Assembly: GCF_018798885.1 (NCBI RefSeq)
Contig: NZ_CP076361.1
Coordinates: 682,001-746,000, forward strand
Source: Gemmobacter fulvus
Lineage (GTDB): Bacteria > Pseudomonadota > Alphaproteobacteria > Rhodobacterales > Rhodobacteraceae
Reading direction: 5' to 3'
DNA length: 64,000 bases
In this document: positions 56,737-64,000 of the stretch, one piece after another
Layout: every line of letters begins with the position of its first letter
How positions within the stretch are numbered: the stretch's first letter is position 1
Position numbers and translations under genes: made by a program
The notes under the pieces: model-generated
What the model was told of the DNA's origin: nothing
The model's database searches: none
What the model saw: only the letters and a program-made list of their open reading frames with translations

Positions 56737-58524
56737 TCATTCTGCTGCTTTGGCTGCTGCCGTGTCGGTGGTGCCCGCCGTTGCGCCCAATATGGGGAGC
56801 TGCACTTCAAATACAGCCCCGCCCCCTTCGGCATTGCGCGCGGTCAGACGGCCACCCAGATCGGTGACGATGCCGGACGAGATGGCAAGGCCAAGCCCGA
56901 TCCCCTCGCCCGGCTTCTTTGTGGTGTAGAAAGGTTCAAAAAGATTATCGAGATCAATGATGCCATGGCCGTTGTCGCGCACCGTCAGCGTCGCGGTTTC
57001 ACCCGCCGACAAGATCAGGTCGATCTGCGGCTTGATGGTGTCTTTGGTGGCGTCGAGTGCGTTGCGCAGCAAGTTGATGATCACCTGTTCCAGCCGGATG
57101 CGATCCGCCATCACCATCACCGGCTGGCGGGGCAAGGCCCGTGTGATACGCACAACGCGCGCCTTGAGCTGCGGTTCCATCATCGACAGCGCGGTCGAGA
57201 CCGAGGCGCGCACATCCACCGGCTCGAACGCCTCGCCGCCCTTGCGGGCATAGGATTTCAGCTGCCGGGTGATCGCGCCCATCCGTTCGATCAGATCGTC
57301 GATCCGCTGGAACGACGACAGCGCCTCTTCGGGACGTTTGCGCTGCAACAGCAGCCGCGCGCCCGCCAGATAGGTTTTCATCGCGGCAAGCGGTTGGTTC
57401 AGCTCGTGGCTGACCGCTGCCGACATTTCGCCCAAAGCGGCCAGCTTGGACGATTGCGCCAGCGTCAGCTCGGCCACTTCCAGGTTTTTCTGCACCTTTT
57501 CGCGCTCGGCAATCTCGCGTTGCAGCCTTGCGTTCAGCAGGCGCAACTCGGCACTCTCGCGCTGAAAGCTGACACTTTGCGACCAGGCGCGCCGCGACAA
57601 CAGATAGAAGGTCACGGCCAGCAGGATGGCAAAGCCCATGATTTCCAGCGCCAGCACGCCGTTCACCCGCTCGCGCACCGAATCATAGGCGGTGAAAGTC
57701 ACCATGCGCCAGCCGCGAAACGCCACGCGGCTTTCGGTTTTCATCACCGCCTCGCCGCTCACATAGGCATCGGGCGGTTCCTGCGCCCAGTCGGCAGCCC
57801 CCTGCAAGGCCCGGCGGATCGCCGAAGGCGCATCGCGCGCCTCCAGCGCCGCGCCCAGCGGCAGGCCACGCCAGCGCGGCTCGGTTGCCAGAAGCACCAG
57901 CCCTTCGCTGTCGGTCACCAGCACGGCATCCTGCAACCCCGCCCAGGCGCGTTCGTATTTCATCAGATCAACGGCCACGACGATCACGCCAAGCAGCTGA
58001 TTCTCCACCCGGATTGCGCGGGAATAGGTAAAATCGAATCCCATCGCCTGTTTGGGCGCCACGGTAAAGATGGTGTCATTCAACCGCTGCGCATCAATGA
58101 ATTGCGGCGCATTGCGCAGGTTGCTGCCCAGCTGCGTGCGGTTCGTCGCACCAACAATGCGCCCCTCGCCATCCAGCAGGATGATCGAGGCCGCGCCGAT
58201 TTCGGCCTGAAACGAAATCAGCCGCGCCGAGGTGGTGGAATACTCCTTGCGCTCCAGCGCGCCGATCAGCTCGGGGTCGCGCGCCAGCAGCAGCGGCACC
58301 ACCGAAGTGCGCTGCAATTCCGAGATCATGTTGCCCGAATAAAGCGCCAGCCGCAGTTCGGCGCGGTTGCGGGTCACTTCGGTAAACCGCTCTGACAGCC
58401 AGCGGTTGGTGACCAGAACCACCCCGATGGCCAGCAGCACCAGCAGGGCCACAACAAGCTTCACCCGCCAGGTGATGCCCGGCTCACGGGGGTCGGTGTC
58501 GGAAAGGGGCGGCGCGTGCTGCAT
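56737..58524 (-). CDS. dctB: DctB-like sensor histidine kinase
   Basis: A 595-residue membrane kinase. Two helices (residues ~20-42 and ~295-315) flank a periplasmic double-PAS (dCache-like) sensor domain. MSAAVSHELNQPLAAMKTYLAGA contains the phosphorylated His; the ATPase part has NLLRNALDATKD, DNGHGI and GEGIGLGLAIS. It resembles DctB, the C4-dicarboxylate sensor. The regulator gene follows. No dctP/dctQ/dctM transporter is present in the window, so the controlled genes are elsewhere. Confidence 0.87.
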   Translation of the reverse strand: MQHAPPLSDTDPREPGITWRVKLVVALLVLLAIGVVLVTNRWLSERFTEVTRNRAELRLALYSGNMISELQRTSVVPLLLARDPELIGALERKEYSTTSARLISFQAEIGAASIILLDGEGRIVGATNRTQLGSNLRNAPQFIDAQRLNDTIFTVAPKQAMGFDFTYSRAIRVENQLLGVIVVAVDLMKYERAWAGLQDAVLVTDSEGLVLLATEPRWRGLPLGAALEARDAPSAIRRALQGAADWAQEPPDAYVSGEAVMKTESRVAFRGWRMVTFTAYDSVRERVNGVLALEIMGFAILLAVTFYLLSRRAWSQSVSFQRESAELRLLNARLQREIAEREKVQKNLEVAELTLAQSSKLAALGEMSAAVSHELNQPLAAMKTYLAGARLLLQRKRPEEALSSFQRIDDLIERMGAITRQLKSYARKGGEAFEPVDVRASVSTALSMMEPQLKARVVRITRALPRQPVMVMADRIRLEQVIINLLRNALDATKDTIKPQIDLILSAGETATLTVRDNGHGIIDLDNLFEPFYTTKKPGEGIGLGLAISSGIVTDLGGRLTARNAEGGGAVFEVQLPILGATAGTTDTAAAKAAE

Positions 58525-58572
58525 GCGCTGCAGTCTAGGCTGCGCGCCCTGCCGCCTCAAGGGCTGCGCGGC

Positions 58573-59241
58573 TCAGGCCAGCGCCATCTTGCCGATCAGC
58601 CCGGCAAACAGCGTGGCCCCGTCGGTGCCGCCCTGCACCGGATCCACCACCCGCTCGGGATGCGGCATCATGCCCAGCACCCGACGGTTTTCCGACAGGA
58701 TGCCCGCAATATCGGCCATGGAGCCATTGGGGTTGGCGGCATAACGGAAGGCGATACGGTCTTCGCCCGCCAGACGCGCCAGCGTGTCAGCATCGGCGGT
58801 GTAATTGCCATCGTGATGCGCCACCGGCACCCGGATCACCTGCCCCTTGGCATAGCCCGAGGTATAATCCGATCCGGTCGAGGCCACTTGCAGATCCACC
58901 GATTTGCAGATGAACTTCAGCCCGGCATTGCGCATCAGCGCGCCCGGCAGCAGCCGCATCTCGGTCAGCACCTGAAAGCCGTTGCAGATACCCAGAACAT
59001 ACCCGCCGCGTTCGGCATGGGCCTTGACCGCCGCACCGATGGGCGATTGCGCGGCAATCGCGCCGCAGCGCAGGTAATCGCCGAACGAAAACCCGCCCGG
59101 AACCCCAACGATATCGGTGCCTTCAGGCAGGGCCGAATCCTTGTGCCAGACCCGGACCACCTCGGCCCCCGCACGTTCAAAGGCAACGGCAAGATCGCGG
59201 TCGCAATTGGAACCGGGAAAGGTGATGACGGCGGCTTTCAT
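58573..59241 (-). CDS. purQ: Phosphoribosylformylglycinamidine synthase, glutaminase subunit
   Basis: A 222-residue class I glutamine amidotransferase. [14 protein letters not shown] is the PurQ N-terminus; [15 protein letters not shown] carries the nucleophile cysteine (GICNG), and [11 protein letters not shown] is the catalytic His/Glu motif. It supplies ammonia to PurL for purine synthesis. The gene lies downstream of purC and purS in the same direction; a 171-nt gap separates it from purS. Confidence 0.95.
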   Translation of the reverse strand: MKAAVITFPGSNCDRDLAVAFERAGAEVVRVWHKDSALPEGTDIVGVPGGFSFGDYLRCGAIAAQSPIGAAVKAHAERGGYVLGICNGFQVLTEMRLLPGALMRNAGLKFICKSVDLQVASTGSDYTSGYAKGQVIRVPVAHHDGNYTADADTLARLAGEDRIAFRYAANPNGSMADIAGILSENRRVLGMMPHPERVVDPVQGGTDGATLFAGLIGKMALA

Positions 59242-59412
59242 GGGTGATCCTTTCAGGGCGCTGAGGATGCCCCGCCCTTAGCGCAAAGCCCGCGCCGCTT
59301 CCAGCCCCCAGCGTCACCTGAACCGGATTTTCCGCATAACCGCCCGCCGCAGCGCATATGAAAACGCCGCCGGTTTTCACCAGCGGCGCATCCTCTGACA
59401 GCCGCGTGGGCG

Positions 59413-59652
59413 TCAGGCGATTTCGACGGTGTATTTTTCGATCACCGTATTGGCCAGCAGCTTTTCGCACATGGCCTTGACCTCGGCCTCGACCGCTGCC
59501 GCGTCGGTTGCGGTCAGATCCAGCTCGATCACCTTGCCCTGACGCACAGCGGCCACACCGGCAAAGCCCAGCGTGCCAAGGGCATGGCGCACCGCTTCGC
59601 CCTGCGGATCGAGAACGCCGTCTTTCAGCATCACATGCACACGCGCTTTCAT
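59413..59652 (-). CDS. purS: Phosphoribosylformylglycinamidine synthase subunit PurS
   Basis: A 79-residue protein that bridges PurQ and PurL in the FGAM synthase complex. The start MKARVHVMLKDGVLDPQGEAV and the segment LGFAGVAAVRQGKVIELDL are typical. It begins 12 nt after purC, with which it is co-transcribed. Normal length. Confidence 0.93.
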   Translation of the reverse strand: MKARVHVMLKDGVLDPQGEAVRHALGTLGFAGVAAVRQGKVIELDLTATDAAAVEAEVKAMCEKLLANTVIEKYTVEIA

Positions 59653-59664
59653 GGGTCTGGCCTT

Positions 59665-60426
59665 TCAGTTGATCAGGGTCGGCTTGGTGGTATGGGTGAC
59701 ATTCGAGGGCAGCACCCCAAGGCGCCGCGCCAATTCGGTATAGACATCGGCCAGCGGGCCCGGCTCGCGCACCAGACCTTCGCGGTCCGGGGCCTCAAGC
59801 CCGCGCATGTCCCACAGGCGGCAGCTGTCCGGGCTGATCTCGTCGGCCACGATCAGGCGCATGAAATCGCCCTCCCAGATCCGGCCCACCTCGATGCGGA
59901 AATCGACGAGCCGGATGCCCACGCCCATCATCACGCCGCTGAGAAAATCATTCACCCGCAGCGCCAGCGCCACCATATCATCCAGATCCTGCTGGTTGGC
60001 CCAGCCAAAGGCGATGATATGCTCTTCCGCGACCAGCGGATTGCCCAGCTTGTCGTCCTTGTAATAATATTCGACGATCGGGCGCGGCAGCGGCGTGCCT
60101 TCGGGGATGCCCAGCCGTTCGGTGATGCCGCCGGCGGCAAAGTTGCGCACGACAACCTCGACCGGGATGATTTCGGCCATGCGCACCAGCTGTTCGCGCA
60201 TGTTGATGCGGCGGATGAAATGCGTCGGCACCCCGATGGCATTCAGCCCGGCCATGAAGAATTCGGACAGGCGGTTGTTCAGCACCCCCTTGCCTTCCAC
60301 CGCAGCCTGCGGCGGCGTGACAGAGGTGGAGCCGTCGTCTTTGAAATACTGGATCAGCGTGCCTGGCTCCGGCCCTTCGTACAGGATCTTCGCCTTGCCT
60401 TCGTAGACCTTCTTGCGACGTGCCAT
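59665..60426 (-). CDS. purC: SAICAR synthetase (phosphoribosylaminoimidazole-succinocarboxamide synthase)
   Basis: A 253-residue ATP-dependent ligase that joins aspartate to CAIR. YEGKAKILYEGPEPGTLIQYFKDD, FIRRINMREQLVRMAEIIPVEVVVRN, and the late DEISPDSCRLWD match PurC. ATG 60426 begins at MARRKKVYEGKAK, the family start; the frame is open far upstream but overlaps a divergent gene region. It leads the purC-purS-purQ run. Confidence 0.95.
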   Translation of the reverse strand: MARRKKVYEGKAKILYEGPEPGTLIQYFKDDGSTSVTPPQAAVEGKGVLNNRLSEFFMAGLNAIGVPTHFIRRINMREQLVRMAEIIPVEVVVRNFAAGGITERLGIPEGTPLPRPIVEYYYKDDKLGNPLVAEEHIIAFGWANQQDLDDMVALALRVNDFLSGVMMGVGIRLVDFRIEVGRIWEGDFMRLIVADEISPDSCRLWDMRGLEAPDREGLVREPGPLADVYTELARRLGVLPSNVTHTTKPTLIN

Positions 60427-60622
60427 GAACTTTCCCGAATCACGATGAGGACGGGAAGCCTGCGGCATCCGTCCTGTTAGCGCGGCTATAGTCCAAGCCC
60501 GGCCCTGCTGCAAGGTCGGCCCCTTGCCGCGCTTTCCCGCGCGCATGCTGCCGAAACCCTTGCAGGGCGGAACGCGGGCGGGCATATGGAGGGAAACCGG
60601 AACCAGCTTTGGGGGCCTTGCC

Positions 60623-60937
60623 ATGACCAGCTTCGACGACCGCGAAAAAGCGTTTGAATCCAAATTCGCGCATGATGCCGAGATGCAGTTCCGGGCCGAA
60701 GCCCGCCGCAACAAACTGGCAGGTCTCTGGGCCGCCGATCTGCTGGGCAAGACCGGCGATGCGGCTGCCGCCTATGCGATGACCGTGGTCGAAGCCGATT
60801 TTGAAGAGGCAGGCATCGAGGATGTGGTGCGCAAGCTTTCCGCCGATCTGGGCGACAAGGCCTCGGCCGATGCGATCCGCGCCAAGCTGATCGAGCTGCT
60901 GCCGATTGCCAAAGCCCAGCTGATGACGGAAATCTGA
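60623..60937 (+). CDS. F1-ATPase inhibitor subunit zeta (DUF1476)
   Basis: A 104-residue helical protein. MTSFDDREKAFESKFAHDAEMQF at the N-terminus is the inhibitory segment, and ARRNKLAGLWAADLLGK the core of the alphaproteobacterial zeta subunit. It inserts into the F1 ATPase to prevent wasteful ATP hydrolysis. ATG 60623 follows GGGGGCCTTGCC. It is followed by a clear Rho-independent terminator, so it is monocistronic. Confidence 0.93.
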   Translation: MTSFDDREKAFESKFAHDAEMQFRAEARRNKLAGLWAADLLGKTGDAAAAYAMTVVEADFEEAGIEDVVRKLSADLGDKASADAIRAKLIELLPIAKAQLMTEI

Positions 60938-60965
60938 TCCGCAACGGCGGCGATGTGTCCTGCAG

Positions 60966-60989
60966 GGCCGCCCCTTCGGGCGGCCTTTT
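60966..60989 (+). terminator. Terminator after the zeta gene
   Basis: An 8-bp stem GGCCGCCC / GGGCGGCC with loop CTTC, followed by TTTTG, begins 29 nt after the stop codon. Confidence 0.9.
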
Positions 60990-61130
60990 GCTTAGGGGCT
61001 GCGCAATCCCCCCGCAGGTCGCCCACAGGCGACCCCATGACGATTAAGAATTTGCCTGATCCTGCCACCCATGGCACAGGTGGACAAAGCAAAAGGGCCG
61101 CATGTGCAGCCCGTTTCCCCGTGAGGCGAT

Positions 61131-62141
61131 ATGACCGACGCACTTTCCAAACTGCTTGCCACCCGCGACTGGGTTATGGCCGATGGCGCAACCGGCACCA
61201 ATCTGTTCAACATGGGCCTGTCCTCGGGTGACGCACCGGAATTCTGGAATGTCGATGAGCCCGACAATATCCGTGCCCTCTATCGCGGCGCGGTGGATGC
61301 GGGATCGGACATCTTCTTGACCAACACCTTTGGCGGCAATGCCAGCCGGTTGAAGTTGCATGGCGCGCAGGGCCGCGTGCATGAGCTGAACCGCGTCGGC
61401 GCGGCGCTGGGGCGCGAGATTGCGGATGCGGCAGGCCGCACCGTGGTGGTGGCTGGCTCGGTTGGCCCGACGGGCGAGATCATGGCCCCAATGGGCACGC
61501 TGACCCATGAAATCGCCGTCGAGATGTTTCACGAACAGGCCGAAGGTCTGAAGGCGGGCGGGGCCGATGTGCTGTGGGTGGAGACCATCTCTGCCCCCGA
61601 GGAATTCCGCGCCGCCGCCGAAGCCGCGCGTCTGGCCGATATGCCCTGGTGCGGCACCATGAGCTTTGACACCGCCGGGCGCACGATGATGGGCGTGACC
61701 TCTGCCGATCTGGCGACGCTGGTTGAAAAGCTGCCGAACCCGCCGCTGGCCTTTGGCGCGAATTGCGGCGTCGGCTCGTCCGATCTGCTGCGCACCGTGC
61801 TCGGCTTCTTTGCCCAGGGTTCGGAGCGTCCGGTGATCGCAAAGGGCAATGCGGGCATCCCGAAATACAAGGATGGGGCCATCCACTATGATGGCACGCC
61901 GGAACTGATGGGCGATTACGCCGTGCTGGCCCGCGATGCCGGAGTGCGTATCATCGGCGGCTGCTGCGGCACCATGCCTGAACATCTGCGCGCCATGCGC
62001 CACGCGCTGGAAACCCGCCCGAAAGGCGCGCGCCCCTCGCTGGAGGATATCTCGGGTCAGTTGGGGGCGTTTTCTTCGGCCTCGGATGGCACTGGTGACG
62101 ATAGCGGGGCACCGCGCCGCGAACGCCGTCGCGGGCGGTAA
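61131..62141 (+). CDS. bmt: Betaine-homocysteine S-methyltransferase
   Basis: A 336-residue zinc methyltransferase of the homocysteine methyltransferase family. VMADGATGTNLF, FLTNTFGGNASRL, FGANCGVGS and IIGGCCGTMPEH carry the three zinc cysteines (one in GANCG, two in GGCCG). The Rhodobacterales homologue is annotated as betaine-homocysteine methyltransferase, which yields dimethylglycine and methionine. That fits a genome rich in methylated-amine metabolism. ATG 61131 follows GTGAGGCGAT. A bidirectional terminator follows. The 141-nt leader contains short inverted repeats (CCACC...GGTGG near 61076) but no riboswitch I recognise. Confidence 0.85.
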   Translation: MTDALSKLLATRDWVMADGATGTNLFNMGLSSGDAPEFWNVDEPDNIRALYRGAVDAGSDIFLTNTFGGNASRLKLHGAQGRVHELNRVGAALGREIADAAGRTVVVAGSVGPTGEIMAPMGTLTHEIAVEMFHEQAEGLKAGGADVLWVETISAPEEFRAAAEAARLADMPWCGTMSFDTAGRTMMGVTSADLATLVEKLPNPPLAFGANCGVGSSDLLRTVLGFFAQGSERPVIAKGNAGIPKYKDGAIHYDGTPELMGDYAVLARDAGVRIIGGCCGTMPEHLRAMRHALETRPKGARPSLEDISGQLGAFSSASDGTGDDSGAPRRERRRGR

Positions 62142-62158
62142 CTCTCTGATCTGAAAAC

Positions 62159-62186
62159 GGGGCGCGGGACAAATCTCCCGCGCCCC
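62159..62186. terminator. Bidirectional terminator between bmt and the nucleotidase gene
   Basis: An 11-bp stem (GGGGCGCGGGA / TCCCGCGCCCC, loop CAAATC) is preceded by AAAAC and followed by TTTTGG. Confidence 0.92.
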
Positions 62187-62192
62187 TTTTGG

Positions 62193-63764
62193 TTATTTGC
62201 GGGTGATGCGCCCGTCCACGAAGGGCGTATACGGTGCGTTTGCCGCCAGATACTCGGCCGTCACATCCGCCAGATCCGGGCCGAAGTCATAGGCATTCCT
62301 GGCGTCGACAAACATCTTGAACCCGTCGCCGCCGCCCCGGACATAGTTGTTGGACACGGCAAGATACTCTTTCGCCGGGTCCAGCGGCACGAAGGCCCCG
62401 CCCTCTTGCACCATCACGTCGGAAATCCGGCTGCCCACCGCCGCTGCAGGATCAAAGCTGTATTTCAGCCCCGCCACCTGCGCGAACCGCCCGGCGTTTT
62501 CCTCGATCTGGCTGACGCCGTTTTCCAGCGCGGCCTGCACCTGCGCGCCGGTGACGGTAAAGGTGGACAGCGTGTTCTGGAACGGCAGCACCGTCAGCAC
62601 CTCGCCCATGGTCACCGGCCCCGCGTCGATCGAGGCGCGCAGGCCGCCGCCATTGGTCAGCGCGATGGTCACACCCTGATCCTTGACGCGGGCCAGCATT
62701 GCCTCGGCCACCAGCGTGCCCATCGCACATTCCTGGACCCGGCAGGTTTCGCGCGATCCGTCGATGGCATCGGTGGTTTCGGCCACCACCTTCTGCCGGA
62801 TCTCTTCCAGCGGTTTGGCCAGATCCGCGATCCGTGCCACCGTTTCGGCATCTTCGGCCACGGCGGCATCCATGATCAGCGGCTCGCCCACCGCCGAGAC
62901 CACTTCGCCCGCGTCGTTGAAGGTCACGTTCAACTCGCCCAGAAACTTGCCATAGGCATAGGCCGAAACGATGGCCACCTGCCCCACCATGGTCGGATAA
63001 GGGCCTTCGGCATCCTCGCCGCTGTTGGACAGATAGGTGTTGGTATGGCCGCCGACGATCACATCCACGCCGGTCGTCTCTGCGGCCACCCGCTTGTCGA
63101 CGCCATAGCCGGAATGGCTCAGCACGATGATCTTGTTGACGCCTTCGGCAGTCAGCCGGTCCACCTCGGCCTGCACCGCCCCGACCGGATCGGTGAAGAT
63201 GATGTTCTTGCCGGGGCTGGCCAGTTCATCGGTATCCTGCGGCGTCAGCCCGATCAGGCCAAGCTTTTCGCCGCCCCGCTCGATCACCACCGATTTCGCC
63301 AGCTTGTCCTTCAACAGCGGCTCGCCCGACACATCGGCATTGGACATCAGCACCGGAAACTGCACCGCGTCCATGAAGCCGCGCAGCACCTCTGGCCCGT
63401 CGTCGAATTCGTGGTTGCCCACGGTCATCGCATCATAGCCCAGCTTGTTCATGAACTCGGCCGACATCGCGCCCTTGTAATAGGTGTAGAATAACGTGCC
63501 CTGAAACTGGTCGCCGCCATCCACCAGAATGGAGTTGTTCGACCGCGCCCGCGCCTCGGCCAGCGCACTGACCAGCCGGGCGGTGCCGCCGAAACATTCG
63601 CCCTTGCCGCTTTCTTCGGCGGAACAGCCGCTGTCGAACTTGTTGATCGGCTCGAAGCGCGCGTGGAAATCATTGGTGTGCAGAATGGTCAGCGCATAGT
63701 CCGCCGCCGCCGCCCCGCTCAGCAAGGCAAGGGCTGCCGCCGATTGCAACAAACGTGCGATCAT
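62193..63764 (-). CDS. 5'-nucleotidase / metallophosphatase, periplasmic
   Basis: A 523-residue UshA-type enzyme. A signal peptide (MIARLLQSAAALALLSGAAAA) precedes LTILHTNDFHARFEPI, the first metal-binding motif. VDGGDQFQGTLFYTYYKG, MTVGNHEFDDGPEVL and VGGHTNTYLS give the remaining metal ligands and catalytic His. The C-terminal domain has the substrate strand GLRASIDAGPVTMGEVLTVLPF. It hydrolyses nucleotides in the periplasm, releasing phosphate and nucleosides. ATG 63764 gives the clear signal peptide. Confidence 0.93.
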   Translation of the reverse strand: MIARLLQSAAALALLSGAAAADYALTILHTNDFHARFEPINKFDSGCSAEESGKGECFGGTARLVSALAEARARSNNSILVDGGDQFQGTLFYTYYKGAMSAEFMNKLGYDAMTVGNHEFDDGPEVLRGFMDAVQFPVLMSNADVSGEPLLKDKLAKSVVIERGGEKLGLIGLTPQDTDELASPGKNIIFTDPVGAVQAEVDRLTAEGVNKIIVLSHSGYGVDKRVAAETTGVDVIVGGHTNTYLSNSGEDAEGPYPTMVGQVAIVSAYAYGKFLGELNVTFNDAGEVVSAVGEPLIMDAAVAEDAETVARIADLAKPLEEIRQKVVAETTDAIDGSRETCRVQECAMGTLVAEAMLARVKDQGVTIALTNGGGLRASIDAGPVTMGEVLTVLPFQNTLSTFTVTGAQVQAALENGVSQIEENAGRFAQVAGLKYSFDPAAAVGSRISDVMVQEGGAFVPLDPAKEYLAVSNNYVRGGGDGFKMFVDARNAYDFGPDLADVTAEYLAANAPYTPFVDGRITRK

Positions 63765-63927
63765 CTGAAAACTCCCTTTCTGGTTGATCCTGCCAGAGTG
63801 CGGCGCGCCGCCGCACCTGTCAAAGACAGGCTGGTGCCCTGTCGTAACGTCAGTGTGACCTTGCGCAATCTTCCGCCGATCCTCGCAAACCATTGACCAA
63901 AACGCTTGCACGGTGCATGGAAGCCTC

Positions 63928-64000
63928 ATGCTGATCTATAAGATCTTCCGCCGCCCCGAATGGGATGCGTTCCGCGCCGCTGGGGAAACCGAGGGCGCCC
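63928..64000 (+). CDS. DUF952 family protein, N-terminal fragment
   Basis: The first 24 residues, MLIYKIFRRPEWDAFRAAGE followed by TEGA, match the start of DUF952 proteins, small proteins of unknown function; the gene runs off the window. It diverges from the 5'-nucleotidase gene across 163 bp. Confidence 0.75.
   Translation, partial: MLIYKIFRRPEWDAFRAAGETEGA

Noticed and set aside
59253-59357. A 34-codon minus-strand frame (MRCGGRLCGKSG...) filling the purS-purQ gap and ending 11 nt before purQ
   Set aside because: It has no clear ribosome binding site and a composition typical of read-through GC-rich DNA. I cannot support it as a gene without conservation data.
60990-61130. Possible SAM or SAH riboswitch before bmt
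   Set aside because: Short inverted repeats are present, but the conserved cores of SAM-II, SAM/SAH and SAH riboswitches were not found.
1-64000. CRISPR arrays, insertion sequences, prophage genes, rRNA operons and standard tRNAs
   Set aside because: I looked for direct repeats with spacers, transposase or integrase motifs and rRNA or tRNA signatures and found none apart from the tmRNA.

Overview
The window reads as a high-GC chromosomal segment of a Rhodobacterales alphaproteobacterium (Rhodobacter/Gemmobacter-like). Supporting signs are the aerobic cobalamin operon (cobL-E-M-B-A, cobF), class-I cobalamin riboswitches before cbt transport genes, a permuted two-piece tmRNA with an ANDNRAPMALAA tag, the zeta-type F1-ATPase inhibitor, trgAB, and a photolyase/cfa pair. 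Genes are densely packed, with many ATGA or TGATG stop/start overlaps. I see no insertion sequence, prophage or CRISPR array.

Layout. 1-6944: cobalamin synthesis (cobL end, cobE, cobM, cobB, cobA, cobF) interleaved with two near-duplicate cobalamin riboswitches that precede a CbiM-like permease and cbtB-cbtA. 6950-33197: a methylated-amine island. It holds a truncated hemoglobin coupled to TMAO demethylase (tdm), a DMT exporter, a heterotetrameric sarcosine-oxidase-type enzyme (best read as N-methylglutamate dehydrogenase mgdABCD), two regulators, dimethylamine monooxygenase dmmDABC, two APC permeases (one with five small or unknown membrane-associated proteins), mgsABC, gmaS and trimethylamine monooxygenase tmm. 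Together these encode the whole route trimethylamine -> TMAO -> dimethylamine -> methylamine -> gamma-glutamylmethylamide -> N-methylglutamate -> glutamate, with folate-binding GcvT-type domains at the C1-releasing steps.

33426-38227: a tightly overlapped operon (class III aminotransferase, BKACE beta-keto acid cleavage enzyme, GNAT acetyltransferase, acetylpolyamine-type deacetylase) divergent from a LysR regulator. It is an uncharacterised catabolic unit. 38228-42578: trgB-trgA, cfa and a photolyase, with a possible group IV (sigma-E type) promoter.

42620-64000: mostly housekeeping genes. They are fumC, sspB, a cysteine-desulfurase-like protein, an orphan PotD, tmRNA, P450 plus a hydrolase, ccdA, tusA, rne, a DctB/DctD-like two-component pair whose regulator lacks GAFTGA, purQ/purS/purC, the ATPase inhibitor zeta, betaine-homocysteine methyltransferase, 5'-nucleotidase and the start of a DUF952 gene.

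The most interesting signals are a shared inverted-repeat motif (TTCC..TCAGG.AA) 88-98 nt upstream of three separate methylamine transcription units, the multi-protein permease operon at 23830-27060, the hemoglobin-Tdm coupling, and the acetylation/deacetylation BKACE operon. All calls are from reading the sequence; no database search was run.
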